From positions 1,951,816 to 2,015,815 of the forward strand of contig OX030960.1 in NCBI GenBank assembly GCA_943735955.1: a stretch of 64,000 bases of DNA. Reading direction: 5' to 3'. Position numbers and translations under genes: made by a program. Position 1 is the stretch's first letter. Every line of letters begins with the position of its first letter. This DNA comes from Piscicola geometra (taxonomy: Eukaryota; Annelida; Clitellata; Hirudinida; Piscicolidae). Positions 11,663 to 25,044 of the stretch are shown here, piece by piece. The notes beneath the pieces were generated by a model. That model was not told the origin of the DNA and searched no databases. It saw only the letters and a program-made list of their open reading frames with translations.

Positions 11663-14600
11663 GAAGAGAGGATGCAGTGGTGAGAAACAGCGGATAACTT
11701 TGTGGTGCCAAGATGCGGTTATGGTGACATGAGCCTGTGTGGTGAAGTTTAATGGAGCAATCAATGGGGGATGACAGGCTGTGTGGATTGGAAAAGAGAA
11801 ATTTTACCTTATACGGCCAAAATATAAAAAACTAAGAAAAAGTCAAAATATTGTGCAATGGCCCATTTAAGAAGATATATTTTATATAGCATTTGGAATA
11901 TTAAAAATTAAAACGAAAATAACCGCTATGAAGGGAGATCTTGCATCTTCTCACTCGTCGCACACAATGATCCGTTGGAGTTTTTTCAATGGCGGTTTCA
12001 GTTGCTCACATTGTCAAGAAGTTTATTATGACGTTCAACTTTTTAAAGAGTCTTCAAGAATACTAAATGAGCTATGACTTGTAGATTGCTGTAAGGTCTA
12101 TTATTGCTGATTCTTACGCAACTGTTTTGAAACATCTTAAATGAGATATGGCGATCCTGAATGAGTCGGCTTTTAACTTTACATAAGAGTTATTTCTTGA
12201 GACGCTAATTGAGAAGTAATCAGTTGTTGTGAAGATGCAGTGTTATTCAATAAATTCCGTGACCGATACAACAAACCAAACATGAACTTATATGACGAAA
12301 GTGGCATTAACAAATTTTTTTAAAATCTTTTAATTTATATCTACATTTAAGAACTATATACAAGTTGAATCCGTGATTATCGCAAAGCTCTCCACTTAGT
12401 CAGCCAGCAAACAAGAGTGATGCAGACGGCTAGAAAATGCTTCGAATCCACAAAAGAAGTGACGCAGAGAATATGTATGGTAAACAAGCTCTGTATGCTT
12501 TCATAACAATCGTCCGAAAGTGTATGCGATCGTTGCCGACTGTGATGATGGTGATGATGATTGAATAGTCGTGATGATTAGAGTTTGGGAGGTGTTGATT
12601 ATGAGGTACTAATGATTATTTCGCTAAACATGCTGCAGATGAAGGTATAGATGATGGTAGAAATAATGAGTATTCGTATAGGTAAGAACGAATAGAAGAA
12701 GTTGGGGTGGTGGGATATTAGTAAGAATAGTTTCGTGGTCAGAAAAAATTATATTGAATAAAATAGGAGGTTTTGTCAATTTTGATCTTTCTGTTTGGAA
12801 ATATAAAAAAACTCATTGGTGGCGGCAGGATGAAAAATTACATCAACATTAGAGTTATTAATTTCTAGCGTTTAGTCGAATAATTACTTTCATGTGTCCA
12901 ATCCCAATGAGTCACTGCTCAAAAATAGGAAAAATAATTTTTATTCTGGTTAATTCTCAAAAAAAGTCTCCCACCACACAAAATCTTTAAAATAGTATGT
13001 TAGCCTCAAATAGATGAAGGTTGCTCAAGATGAACCGGTTTCTAAGAAGGAACGAGCCTATTTACAGCTATGCGATATATAAAAAAATGTTAAGCTATTT
13101 TTTTATTTATGCATCCATTTTCTAAGCCCATTTGTATGTTGGTTTCGTTTGTGAAAGTTGTCTTGTTCAAAAATAATAATTTAAAAACTGATTTCTAGAA
13201 GAAAAGTTAGAAACTTGGGAGATAACGCTTTGCTGTTTTTTCTCAACATCCAAAGAAATATAATTTTTATTTTATTATTATTAATTAGATGATGCACTAC
13301 AGTTTCATTATGTGCAAGTAGTATAATTAATATTTGAGCGATTAGCCTGTTTTAACCATGGATGGGAAGCATGATCATAGTTGCCTAAGATGAACCAGGA
13401 ATAGTTGTCTAAGATGAAACATGAATAGTTGTCTAAGATGAAACTTAGGACGAGATTTTAGACATTGATAAATCTGTCTCTGGCATTGGTCCATCTCGGG
13501 AGATGATAAATTACAGTATTTAGACTATATAAAGTTTATATTCTAAATAGACTATTGAAAATTAATACAAACCAATAATTTACATTTTTATTAAGTAAAA
13601 AAACTGTAAGTATTCATTAGCTTTGACACAAGTATGCTCTATTGATATAACTGAACCTCAGATTTGAATAGATGTAGATTTTTGTCTCATTAATCTCTAT
13701 AGACTGTAGACGTGGAAGGTTTTCTATTTTTTGTCGCAGCTCACCTGGTTCCCTGTGACCATCTTGTTTTGCTGCGGCCATGCCTTGACAGACTCAAAAC
13801 GACCAACATTCACATAAAAATTCGAATTAATAGTATTTAATTTTTATTTATATTAGAGATTTTAACCTTTTAAAATACTATACCCAAAACCGTTTATTCC
13901 TCTAATTAATTTGAGCGACTACCAAAATGGCAGCCGCTAACCAAAGAGTGAAGTGCGAAATCAAAAAATTACTCTGGGTAAAGCGCGTTTAAAATGAAAT
14001 TTCTAAAAATGTTTTAAAGCATTTAAAAAAACATTTGATGACGCTTTTGAGAAGAAACTGAAAGACTACATATTCGAGAAAAAATAAAGATTTTTTGGAA
14101 TTATTAGTATTGATTGAGCGGAAAAAAGTATTTATTTAGATAATTAAGGTATTCTGATGACGAGTAAAACGTTTAAATTACATTTTTTGTGATATAGAAT
14201 ATGATTTCATCTTAGGCTACTAAGCATTCCCTCTTGGGAACCTAGTTGCTCAAGATATGATTTTTGAGTGTTCATGTATGAGGTTAATAAATTCATCTTT
14301 ATTTTTTTGTTATTTCTTATTTCAAAGTTGATATAGTTAGACAAAGAGTCACTATAATGGCTGGATAAATTTTAAGGTATGCAATTGAGCTATGAGGTTA
14401 CGTGTAAAAATCGTTCCATCCTGTGCAACCTCATACTTTTTCAAAGATGTTGTGTTGTGGGAGACTTTTACTGAGAATAAATATATAAAAAACTCATTTT
14501 CATTTTTAAACAATTTTTCATGGATATAGGACACAGGAAATTAATGATTTAACAATAATTGTGTGACTTTTCATTGGTTTATTAACCAGGAACATTAAAT

Positions 14601-15060
14601 CACAAAAAAGTCATAACCTTAGTGAACAAATTGTCAACCTTCCCTGAAAACTATCAAAATGCTTTGGCTTGAAAATCATATTATAAAGAAAATTTCAAAT
14701 AAGAGTTTCTACAAAGTAATATAAAACTAAACTTTTAGAACATAAAATGGCGCCAAAATATGCAGTTTTTATATGATTTGAAAAGGTCTTCCGATACTAC
14801 CAAGAATCTAAGTAATTTCTTTTCATAAATATTGAAGATTATCTAATAGAAATAATGCAAAGTGGAATTTTCGAGCAAGAGATGCCTTATTTACCTTCTT
14901 TTACTGCCAATCCGACGAGCACTGTTTGTGAATTGATTTGTGGAACTTGGTTTAATGTATGGTTCAGTTCACACAAAAAAACAATTATGACAAATTAGAC
15001 AACAGTCTAAAGAAACAAAAAAAAGCATATTCAATTTCTGAAAGACAGTACCAAAATTGG
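11663..15060. other. Intergenic, repeats but no gene
   Basis: A short tandem repeat built on TTGTCTAAGATGAAAC lies at 13375-13450. A segment near 14380-14430 (TGAGCTATGAxxTTACGTG) recurs at 52265-52340 inside intron 2 of a BPI gene, so it belongs to an unclassified dispersed repeat. I see no coding exons. Confidence 0.45.
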
Positions 15061-15106
15061 AAAAAAAAAGTAGAACTGTTCCACGATTAAAAATTTTAAT
15101 CGCCGT

Positions 15107-15290
15107 TAATAATGACGAGCATTGTTATAGTGGCGTATAACCCGAACGGGCTTCCAGGCCACTTAGGCTGCATATTTTTATTTGCGCCCCTGGGTTACTA
15201 GGGCATTGGTTGCACTCAAACCTAGGACCTTTTATTATTGGTCAAGCCAAAAGTCGTTACCGAGTCGGCTACCCGTTCAGCAAATTGCAA
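15107..15290 (-). mobile_element. tRNA-derived SINE, family 2
   Basis: On the minus strand an A box, TAGCCGACTCGG, fits the consensus perfectly, and a B-box-like GGTTTGAGTGC lies about 48 bp downstream. The body ends CTCGTCATTATTAA, an (ATT)n-type tail. The 3' half recurs at 24308-24416. The internal promoter layout is that of a tRNA-related SINE. Confidence 0.7.
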
Positions 15291-15799
15291 GAAACACTAT
15301 TGAACATTAAAAATATTTTTTACCCTATTGCAAATCTATAAGAAATGAGAAGTTTTTTGATGGAATGCAATTTTTCCCATTCGTTTGTTGATAGAAAATT
15401 AGGGAAGTGAAGGCTTTGGTTAGCAGCTGCCATCTTGGCAGCCGCTTTAACCATTTAATGATTTTTTTAAATAGTTTGTCTTCTGATCCATTAATTTAGT
15501 TTTTTTAAATTTCAAATAATAATTATTATTATTATATAAATATTTTCTTGTTTTTTTGGTTTTTAAATTTATCGCTTGCCAAATCTTGCTCTCGGAATTA
15601 ACATCTTCAACCAATAACTGTCTAACGGACTACATTAAAAACTTATTTTAAAAGGAAGAAGTGCCAGGGCCTCAAATTGAGCACCAGTGCACAGCTTGCA
15701 AGCACCCACTGGCTACCTACTTCACAAAGCAGATGAAAGACAGACTATTAGAACGAATCTTCTACACATGACTGTGTTTATGTCTATTATCTATTAAAA

Positions 15800-16330
15800 A
15801 CTGGTTTAGCTCAATGTCTTTAAAATTGAATCCACTAAAATTTGAACTTATATTTTTTTATAAAAATGGTAAACTAATTAATGATCCATGTAATTTTCCC
15901 CCTCATACTATTGTTCCAACCTGTCATAGTCGTAGCTTAGGATTTATTTCTGACTTTATCAAACCAAATTCTAATTGTTACTCAATCTTCATATTTTCAT
16001 TTCTGACGTATTATAAAATTATTACCTTACTTAGATGACCCTTTAAAGATGTCAGTTTCTGCACTTTTTCTATCTCGAATTGACTATTGTAATTAATTCT
16101 ATTATAATTTATGTGAAAGTACTTTAAAACCATTTTAATTATGCAGCTAGAATTGTTAGCCGTACTCCTATTTATCATCACATTATGCAGGTCCATATAT
16201 TTGGAACTCATTACCTCCTTATTTAACTACTTCTAAATCATTGTTTACTTTTCGTAATGATCTGAAGACATATCTGTTTAACAAATTTATTTACGAGCGC
16301 TCTTGAATTTGAGGAAAGAGTGCTATAGAA
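15800..16330 (+). pseudogene. CR1/L2-type LINE 3' fragment
   Basis: Scattered translated pieces resemble the end of a CR1/L2 reverse transcriptase ORF: LKLNPLKFELIFF, then SLGFISDF, then SRIDYC in broken frames. It ends in the tail GAGTGCTATAGAAATTGATTGA shared by related fragments at 25.55, 46.4 and 56.9 kb. It is 5'-truncated and has internal deletions. Confidence 0.65.
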
Positions 16331-16920
<590 letters not shown>

Positions 16921-17394
16921 ATGTTTGTGTTCACTTGCTGACAATGTAACCAAAACGGCACACAACAGTTCAATTTGGATAGGTTTAAATGAATTAAATT
17001 TTTTTAATGCGTTTATATTTTTCAGATGCGTTAAAAAATTTAACGGTCGTTAATTGATTAACGCGTTAATCAAAAGTTAACGTAGATTAAAGCACAGCCC
17101 TAGAAAAAAAGTAACATTTGAGGGAAAAGAGCGATTAAAATCATTAAAAAAATTAAGTGTAAAAGTGCTGGAAAAAGCAATTTATAGATTATCTTATCAA
17201 ACAAATTATTATATTATATTATTCAATTAATATTTTAAATCGTATTTTATATTATATTAAAGTCATAAATTGAAATACACCCAACTTTTACTATGTCGCA
17301 GTTTTTCCATAACAGTATTTTGAGTTGGTGTGTGTAGAAATAAAATTCTAAATAATGGTTCATTTTAGTGTTTTTACATAAATAGACACATATG

Positions 17395-17550
17395 AGGTTT
17401 CTAAAATGTTGCCAATTAGAACAGCTGAGTGTGAAAAGAGGTTCTCAGCGATGATTCGGCAGCACTCGAATGACAATATTAGACTTGTTCAAAACATTTT
17501 GAGATTCCTTCTTTTCATCGAAATTAATGAATCATAATGGGCGATGTTCA
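17395..17550 (+). pseudogene. hAT transposase C-terminal remnant
   Basis: The reading LPIRTAECERRFSAMIRQ resembles the hAT C-terminal dimerisation region, where an ER-FS-M signature is conserved. No longer frame survives. It differs from the hAT remnant at 18.7 kb, so it is a second hAT lineage. Confidence 0.6.
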
Positions 17551-17934
17551 ACTGAAAAAATATTTCATATTCTGGCTTAAAGACATTCAGCATTGGACAA
17601 GCTTACTCATACAGCTGGAAAACCATTTCTTCAAGAGATCCGAAGCAGACTTTATTACGTACAACTTTTTCCATCTCTAACAACACCGTTAAATCAATAT
17701 ATTTTGCTGAACTTTTTTTTTCCTGAAACATTACCCTTTCAATTTCACATTTTTTCCAATATTCACACATGAAACACATGATTTTTAGAATGTGACGAAA
17801 TTTTTTAAATTTTTTGCAAGAACTACTTTCTAAATCTGTCAAACTAATTATATATTTTTCTGTAAGATTTTGAACAGATATTGTATTATAAGAAGCAGAA
17901 ATATTCAAATGTTGCTTGATTTTATATTATTCAC

Positions 17935-18420
17935 CAGGGGCGACGATCTGCTTTAAATCTTGGAAGAGAGGGGGGGGCCTACCCAGCATGGATGATCCTG
18001 GGAGGGTCCTGAAGTCTGCACCCCCCTCTCCCCATTAAAAAAATATTTAAGTAGCAAAGAATAGTTTTGTTTTAGACAGTTATCACTATAACTACACATT
18101 AGGTTTATTACATTTTCACTGTTTTTCAGATTTTAATTTTTTGATGTCTTTACACGATGAAAAATATTGTAAATATAAGACATTTAATTCTTTTTTGCTT
18201 TTTCTTAATAAAAACCACACTTCGAACACCCCTTAAAAAATTTCATTGAAATGCGGTATAATAGAAACAAACAAATGTTAGTTCTTTGGATATCTTTTAT
18301 TCTTTTGTGAATATTTGAACTCAAGTATCTGGGAAAAAACATAACGCAATACCAAAAAAGTATCACGAAAAGAAGTTTGTTTCCAATAATCAACGATCCA
18401 CTATATGGCTCATCATGAAT
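17935..18420. repeat. Dispersed DNA-transposon segment
   Basis: The GC-rich text around 17935-18030 (GGGTCCTGAAG, CCCCCCTCTCC) matches segments at 21170-21470 and 35787-36235. The adjacent 18106-18300 aligns well with 34100-34295 (shared TTTCATTGAxATGCGGTATA). Together they outline a dispersed transposon family with no intact copy here. Confidence 0.6.
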
Positions 18421-18518
18421 TCCAAAAGAAATAACAAATAAAAAGTTTAAGAAACTATAAGAGAAATAGAAAACCTCTTAAACTATACTGCCTTCACCAA
18501 ACAAAATATTACAAACAA

Positions 18519-18566
18519 AGTGGCGCCTCAGTTGCGTGCCTTGGCGCATTATAAATATGCATTATT
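18519..18566 (+). mobile_element. SINE family 1, tail fragment
   Basis: GTGGCGCCTCAGTTGCGTGC followed by GCGCATTATAAATATGC is the reverse complement of the start of the segment at 26932-26985, so it is a 3' piece of the same SINE family in the opposite orientation. A shorter piece lies at 43848-43886. Confidence 0.6.
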
Positions 18567-18659
18567 TTATATACGTGACTTCATATTCCGAAGATAAAGA
18601 TAGCTCAATGATAACTAAGTCAATCATTGAACGTTAAACATAAACTTTTAGAAAAGATT

Positions 18660-19094
18660 CTGAGGTAGCTTTGAGAGTTATCTTCTTTTTTGGTGGCAAC
18701 AAAACGAAGGAACATATCCGACTCTTGTGAAACTGGCAAGAAAATACGTGTCATCTCCTGCAAATACAGTTCCATGTGAACGTCTATTCAGCTTGTCAGG
18801 ACACATAGTTAGCAAGAAAAGAGTATCTTTAGATCCAACAAATGTTGAAAAACTTGTTTGCTTGAGTAACTGGCTCAAAAGGATGTGTGAACATTGCATT
18901 TTTATCATTTATGGATTTGTCTTAATTTTTAAAATGTGGATGATTTTTATATAAAAGTTCTAATACAATTGTAATAAAATTTGTGAAAAAAATACATTTA
19001 ATTACTATTTTATACTAATGTAAAATATGCTAAAAACATTGCGTTAAAATACGATTAACGCACGATTAAAATTTTTAATCGTGGAACAACTCCA
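18660..19094 (+). pseudogene. hAT transposase 3' end with terminal repeat
   Basis: The frame at 18727-18920 reads KLARKYVSSPANTVPCERLF and then SLSGHIVSKKR and NVEKLVCLSNW, the hAT C-terminal dimerisation domain. The upstream codons for WWQQNEGTYPT are in frame. The right end, 19063-19087, is the exact reverse complement of 15078-15102. The same segment recurs inverted at 45213-45763. Everything upstream of the C-terminus is missing. Confidence 0.8.
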
Positions 19095-19099
19095 ATATA

Positions 19100-20800
19100 T
19101 ATATATGGGTTAATCCAGAATCGATTACAGACTTACGATTTGCAATGCTTTACTTGTTTTTAAAAAGAATGAATGCATTTTTTTAAAGAAAAGGAATATA
19201 AAAATTTTAACCATGTAAAATATTCATAATAAATAGTACGATATTATACTTTCTAGCTATTTAAAAATAAAAAATAGGCTAAAAACGCATGTCTTAAATT
19301 TCTTTTACAAATCTCAAATATTAAATTTTAGTTAGTTCTATCCGGTTTGATTTATTCAGTCATAGGCATATTTAAAAACGTCTTTTTACTTTTCTTGATT
19401 TTAGAATACTCAATTTATATGAGTTTTTGGCTATTTTGTTCATTCCAACAATTTCTGTTCTGATTTTGATCATCGCGATTTATTAAGCAAAAAGGTGAGT
19501 AATATAATTTTTTTTTCGGAATACATTTCATGTGGAAAGAAAGATAAATGTTAAATATTGGGCTCTTATGTTTCTTTTCCGTAAAACCAAATCACTGTTT
19601 TATATCATGCACACTATGGCGTAAACACAAATGTCCCGATTCTCATAATACTAATATTAGGTGTCACGAATTTACAGTAGTTTTTTTAGTAATTTGATAA
19701 TATTAATTGAAGACTGCATTGAATGAAGAGTAATTTGAGATAAGCATCGTCTAATAATTTATTTCATGAAGCTTCTAAACTAGTAAAAAAGTACTGTTTG
19801 TCCCGATTTGTCCAATGGTGATCGGGACATTAATACCCTATCATGATATGCTTTTTAATATAGATTTTTTAACAATACTAGGTTCTTTTAGAATAATTAA
19901 AGTTTTAACGTTGAAAAGTATTTGAATATTAATTAAATTATTTTCAAAAACCATTTCATGAAGTAAAAATAGCTATTTTAGTGAAAACAATAAGTTCTTG
20001 AACAATTGTCCAAAATGTAAACCATTGAGAAAAAAAGAAAGACAAGTAAAATTTGCTGATGTTTTTAAAAGCTCCTCCTATAAGAAAAAAGTTGGGAAGA
20101 AATAAATCAATAAAAAGTAAACCAAATAACTGACTAATTAAAATGAGAAAAACAAAAATTTTATTAAAGAGAAAGTTGAATCTGATGTACAGTTTATATA
20201 ACATCTTTTTTTTATATAACATCTTAAAATTGTTTGATATGTGATGAGTTCCACATTGATTCTTCCAGTGAAAAATGGATCCAGCGAGGCAAATGGGATG
20301 GTGGACACATTTAGATGTACAGATGGAGTCAGCTCTTAAGAAGTCCTATGTGATTTTTCTTCATTTTCAGTTTAATAAATTAAAGATTGTGAAAAAATGA
20401 ATAAAAATTTTGTTAATTTTTTTCAATTTCCATTTTTTTAAAGAAATATTAATACTTATGTGATTTTTGTCCCTTTTCAGTTTCAATAAATACTAAAAGA
20501 TTGTAAACAAATAAACAATTTTCTTAAGTAATTTTTATTTTAAATTGTTTCATTGACATATTCAAAGATTTAGTGGTATTTCCTTGTTAAATTTCTTTAA
20601 ATGATCAAAAGCTTTTAAATGGTGCGTCTTGATACATTTGGGAGAATCGTTTTTTAACCTTGAAAATTTATTATTAGAAAAATAGGAAAAAATTGAACAT
20701 ACTATGTACATAGCTAAGGTATTTAATGAAATATTTTATGTAATTATCTTGTTATCACTTAAAAGCAGTATTAAAAATCCCTTAACATGCGCATCTTGCC
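19100..20800. other. Intergenic, no gene seen
   Basis: Very AT-rich. TGTCCCGATT / ATCGGGACATT motifs near 19630 and 19800 and a duplicated GTGATTTTTxTTCxTTTTCAG text near 20350 and 20460 suggest old repeats. I cannot classify them. Confidence 0.4.
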
Positions 20801-20859
20801 CTGCGCTCCCCTAATTGCTTTAAAAAATCAGCATCGTGAAGTTATCAGCATCGTGAAGT

Positions 20860-21240
20860 TCGTCTTGCAGCACCAACTCTTGAGGATGGAAAAGCTTCAA
20901 CAATATTTAATGAAATAACTGAAGTGTTAGAACAATACTATTTGTGGAGAAATATCAAAGTTTTAATTTATGATACTATAAGAGTTATTCTATTCCAAAA
21001 AAACTTTATAGAGAAAGACATTCCTACACCTCAGTACATAGGGTGTCAACATCACGTATTAGATTTAGTCCTAAGGCATTCAATCGACCAAACTCTTGTT
21101 GGAAAGACAACTTCTTCCAACTTATCCTATGACTTTATTAAGGAAGTTAATGATAACCATGTGCGGCGATCTGCTGAAAATCTTGCGGGGGTCCTACCTA
21201 GCATGGACAATCCTGGGGGTCTTGGACTCCAGATCCTCTT
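20860..21240 (+). pseudogene. DNA-transposon transposase fragment (unclassified)
   Basis: The frame from 20924 includes YIGCQHHVLDLVLRHSIDQT and then VGKTTSSNLSYDFIKEV, which I recall from uncharacterised transposase-like proteins repeated in many invertebrate genomes. It runs into the dispersed GGGTCCT repeat at 21170. The N-terminal part of what looks like the same family is at 34270-34560. Confidence 0.5.
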
Positions 21241-21249
21241 TTCTCTCCG

Positions 21250-21820
21250 CTTAAATTTTTAAAACTTTTGTTTTAATATTAATATTTAAACAAGCAAAAA
21301 ATATTTGTGTTTCAGACAGTTATCACTATAACTACACAACTCACATATCCAAATATTATATAAATATTCTGTTTTATGCCATGTTTGACGATTATGCTCG
21401 TATCAAAACAAGAGTTTGAAAATGATTTTAATGAAAAAAAGTGGGGGGGGGGGATCCACATTAAGATAACAAACAAGTTTTTAAATATATTAGCAGTATT
21501 ATAAAACTAGCGAAGTGAACCAAATAAATGATTCAATGCATAAATTCAAAAATGCTTCTTAAATTTGTTACCATTTACTTTTACAGAAAAAACGTCAATT
21601 TAAAATTTTATTTTGTTAGATATCTTTAAAAGTAATTTTTAGGATTAGAATTTAAATCCTATTTCTTTATAAAGTTACATTTTTTCTGAAATAAAAATTA
21701 AAAACCCTTCCCCCAACTCTAATTCTAACTCTAAATTGACGATTTGTTAACAAAAATAAAGTATAAACTGACATTCTGAACTTTTCTGCTTTCTTCTTTA
21801 TGAAGTTTACCTACAATCTA
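21250..21820. other. Intergenic, dispersed-repeat remnant
   Basis: It contains the poly-G stretch near 21442 and CAGACAGTTATCACTATAAC, also present at 18077, so the left part belongs to the same dispersed transposon family. The right part has no recognisable content. Confidence 0.45.
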
Positions 21821-21829
21821 TAGCTAACG

Positions 21830-24240
21830 GGGTTGTAGGTAAACTGCATAAAAAAGAAAGCAGTAGATATTCCAGAAACAAGGCGTAGAGAGACTCGTTT
21901 GTGATGGGGTCACAAGCATCGTCCGATAGCAAGTCCTTGCAACGTCAAATTTCTTCGATAATGCTGGAGAGAGTATCCATGATTCGCAGCCGTAAAGCAA
22001 TATTGAGATGCAAGCGGCTTGAAAGATGCGAATCTTGAGATCTGTGTTCAGCTTAGGTGAGCGAAAAAACTTTTGTAGCTTCGTGAAGGCCGCCCATGCA
22101 AGGCCGATTCGGATTCTAACATCGTGAGTTGTGTGGTGCAATGAGCGGTGGCTTGATTCTAGCTGAGTTGTTTGCTCGCACTTGTCTTTGTTTAATTTTC
22201 TTGAGTGGGTGACATATCCAAATTCACTTGCAGACAATTCGGATATGTAGTCTATCACGATAGTGAAGAGGAACGGAACCAAAACATCACCTTGTAAGAC
22301 GCCTGTGGAAATCTTGAAGGGTGCAGAAAGCTGGCCTTGTATGCAGACTTGGCGGCTCGACTTGTCGTACCAAACCTTGATTGCCTTGACAGCTTTCTCT
22401 GGGATTCTGTAGTGTCGCACTATCGCAAACATCACATTTCGGTCGATTAAGTCGAAGGCTTTCTTGAAGTCGACGAAAGTGATGAATAGTGGGATGTCTT
22501 GTGAGTATGCGCCATCCATAATTCTCCTCAGAATATGAATCTGCTGAATGCAGCTGCGGCCTGTTCTGAAACCTGCCTGATTCTTTCTGAGTAGCCAGTC
22601 GATGGGTTCACGGATGCGGTTGTAGACTTTGGCTGCGACGGACATAAAACTGATACCTCGGGAGTCGGTCATCAACTGGAGATTTCCTTTCTTGGGCAGC
22701 GGGATGATCAAGCGTGATGTCCATTGAGTTGGTACGCGAAACTTGCTGTAGACTAGTCTGCAGATAATTAAAAGCTGCTTTACAAGGATGTCACCGCCTT
22801 TCTGAAGTACTTTTGCTGTCATTGCATGGTCATGCCCCTTGTTAGGTGTCATCTCTTTGATTTCCTTTCGGAACTCGTCCAATGAGAAGGCAGTGGTTTT
22901 GATGAAGCTTTTGTCCATGGATGGTGTAGACAAGTTTGAGAGACCAGCATGAGTGTTGACGTTGTTGAGCAGCGTTGAAAAGTATTTTTTCTAACCTTCA
23001 AGTAGCTCTTTATTCCCTTTTGCAAGTGAACCGTCCAGCCGCCGCACTTTTGACGGATCGGCTTTGTTTTCATCTCCTGCGATCGAGTTTATTTTCCAGG
23101 TGGTTACGTACTCACGTCGTTGGTCTTGCGTAACGCAGTGCCTCGTTTAGTGTGTCCTTCTTTAGCTGGATTTCGTTGGCGCAAGTTACTTTTTTTTCAT
23201 TCAAGAGCTCGGAGAATCGATTCTGAAGTACAATGTCAAAACTGCGCCTAGTTTCTGAAACTCCAATTGTACTTGCACTTTCCGTTTAACGGCCGCTTGG
23301 TCGCTCGCAGGGAAAGTCGGAATTGAGCACTTACTACCTTATGATCGGAGCCGATGTTTATGCTGTTGTAGGCTCGACAGCTGGTGATAAACTTCCACCA
23401 CTTAGTGCTGATTTCAATGTGGTCTTTCTGCTGTTTGTCGCCCTTAGACCCAGTGTAGGTCACAAGTCGGGACCTCCTATTCTTGAAGTGCGAGTGTGCT
23501 AGTCTTAGGTTAGACGTTTCGCATAAATCAACAAGTCAGTTGCCATTGTCATTGGTTTCATCATAGAAGCAGTCCGGGCCGACAATTCTTTGATTTGTCT
23601 CATGACCATCAGCTCCATTGCGTGCGTTAAAGTCGCCAGCTAACATGGTGATCGTTTTTGCGGGTATGCTGTTAACCAGCTCTCGCAGGTCATCGTAGAA
23701 GTTGTCTTTTTCTATGGCGAGAGCTTGGTAGATGCGTATGCAAAGACAATGCAAAGTTTCGGGTTTCCTTCAAGGCAATTACTCTTTTTGACTTGTACTC
23801 TACAGAAAGAACTAATGGTGCAATTCTTTTACTGTAGAATACAGCGACTCCATGGCCCTCGATGGAAGAATTCGTGTGTGCAAAAGTCCAGGCACCCGAC
23901 TTATTGTGACGAATCGTCTCAGAGGTTTTGAGTCGATGATCTTGGATAGCGAGGATGTCGATGTTGTGCTCCTCGCAGCCAGCTATAATTTGTTGCAGCT
24001 TGTGGCGGTGTGTTTTGTCACCCAAGGTCTTTACGTTTTAGATGGCAAAAGTGAATTTGCGACTGGCAGTGTGGTCTCTCTTAACCATTACAAAGCAGGT
24101 CGGCAGCTGAGTTGACCAACCTGCAATGGTTCTCTTAGCGCATTTAACAACACCAGGCATAGTGACAAATTTAACAACACGACCCTTTTTATCTTGGGCA
24201 ACGGTCGAACCAGAATTATAATCATATTGCTTGGATGTCT
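21830..24240 (-). pseudogene. RTE-like LINE, decayed
   Basis: Read on the minus strand, an apurinic-type endonuclease comes first (24025-23250: NIDILAIQDHR, MLAGDFNARNG, GSDHKVVSAQF, split by frameshifts). A reverse transcriptase follows at 22933-21824 (IIPLPKKGNLQ, NQAGFRTGRSCIQQIHILRR, FVDFKKAFDLIDR, STGVLQGDVLVPFLF). The sequence then jumps from FGYVTHSRKL to NKDKCEQT and FAADD-type residues are absent, so the catalytic core has been deleted. The C-terminal ILLYGCESWIL is kept. The wording of these motifs points to the RTE group. The copy cannot move by itself. Confidence 0.88.
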
Positions 24241-24307
24241 TACTTCCCGAGGCAGATGTGACACCAGCCCACTGTTCCTGGGTTGGCCGTTGACACTCTA
24301 AGGTGTT

Positions 24308-24416
24308 CATCCATAGGCACAAATGAAAATATGCAGCCTAAGTGGCCTCGAAGCTCGTTCGGGCTATACGCCACTATGATAATGCTCGTCATTATTATTA
24401 TTATTATTATTATTAT
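24308..24416 (+). mobile_element. SINE family 2, 5'-truncated copy
   Basis: AAAATATGCAGCCTAAGTGG through TGCTCGTCATTATT matches the reverse complement of 15107-15190 and ends in a pure (ATT)n tail (24389-24416). This shows that the 3' tail of the family is ATT-repetitive. Confidence 0.75.
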
Positions 24417-24419
24417 CCA

Positions 24420-25040
24420 CCTTTTACAGCTTTCTTTTGGCTCATATCTCTTCAATCCCTATGAATTTTTTTTAATGAGTGAAGATGAATAAAGAAAAAA
24501 CATAATCCCTCAGTGGGATGGTTTTCGAGAATAAAATTAATTTAAGTACAATCTTTCACGTAAAACACTCAAGAAATTTGTTTTTACTACCTTCAAACTT
24601 TGAATCAAAGAAGTTTAAACTGTAAAGTCGTTCATTATTTGTATACTTGCATAAATTATTATTATCGCTCAATGAGGTTCGTTGCATAGCTATGAAATAC
24701 CTTTTAAGGCAGTAATTTGGAAACCCAAAAAGTTTAACTTCTGACCCTTCCTCAAACATATTTGCATTAAAACTTCCCGGATTATGAAATTCGCTTCCAA
24801 AGTAACGTGTTTGTGCATGAAATAGTTCTTTTTACCATACAGCTGTTTAAACAGCTGAGCGTGACGTTACTGGAAGATTGTCTAGGGTTATATAAAAATT
24901 AAAACCTATACAAAAACTATTCATCAATGAAACAAAGTTATAAAATCAAACTGAAACCCAGCATTTTTAAAAGTTTATTAACTTTAATTCAATTAACTTT
25001 CAGTTAACACTGAGCTCTAGCCTACGACGAATTATTCCTT
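24420..25040. other. 3' flank of the ADAM-like gene
   Basis: No coding exons. On the minus strand a possible AATAAA poly(A) signal lies at 24974-24979, 66 bp past the stop codon of the ADAM-like gene. Confidence 0.45.
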
Positions 25041-25044
25041 CAGA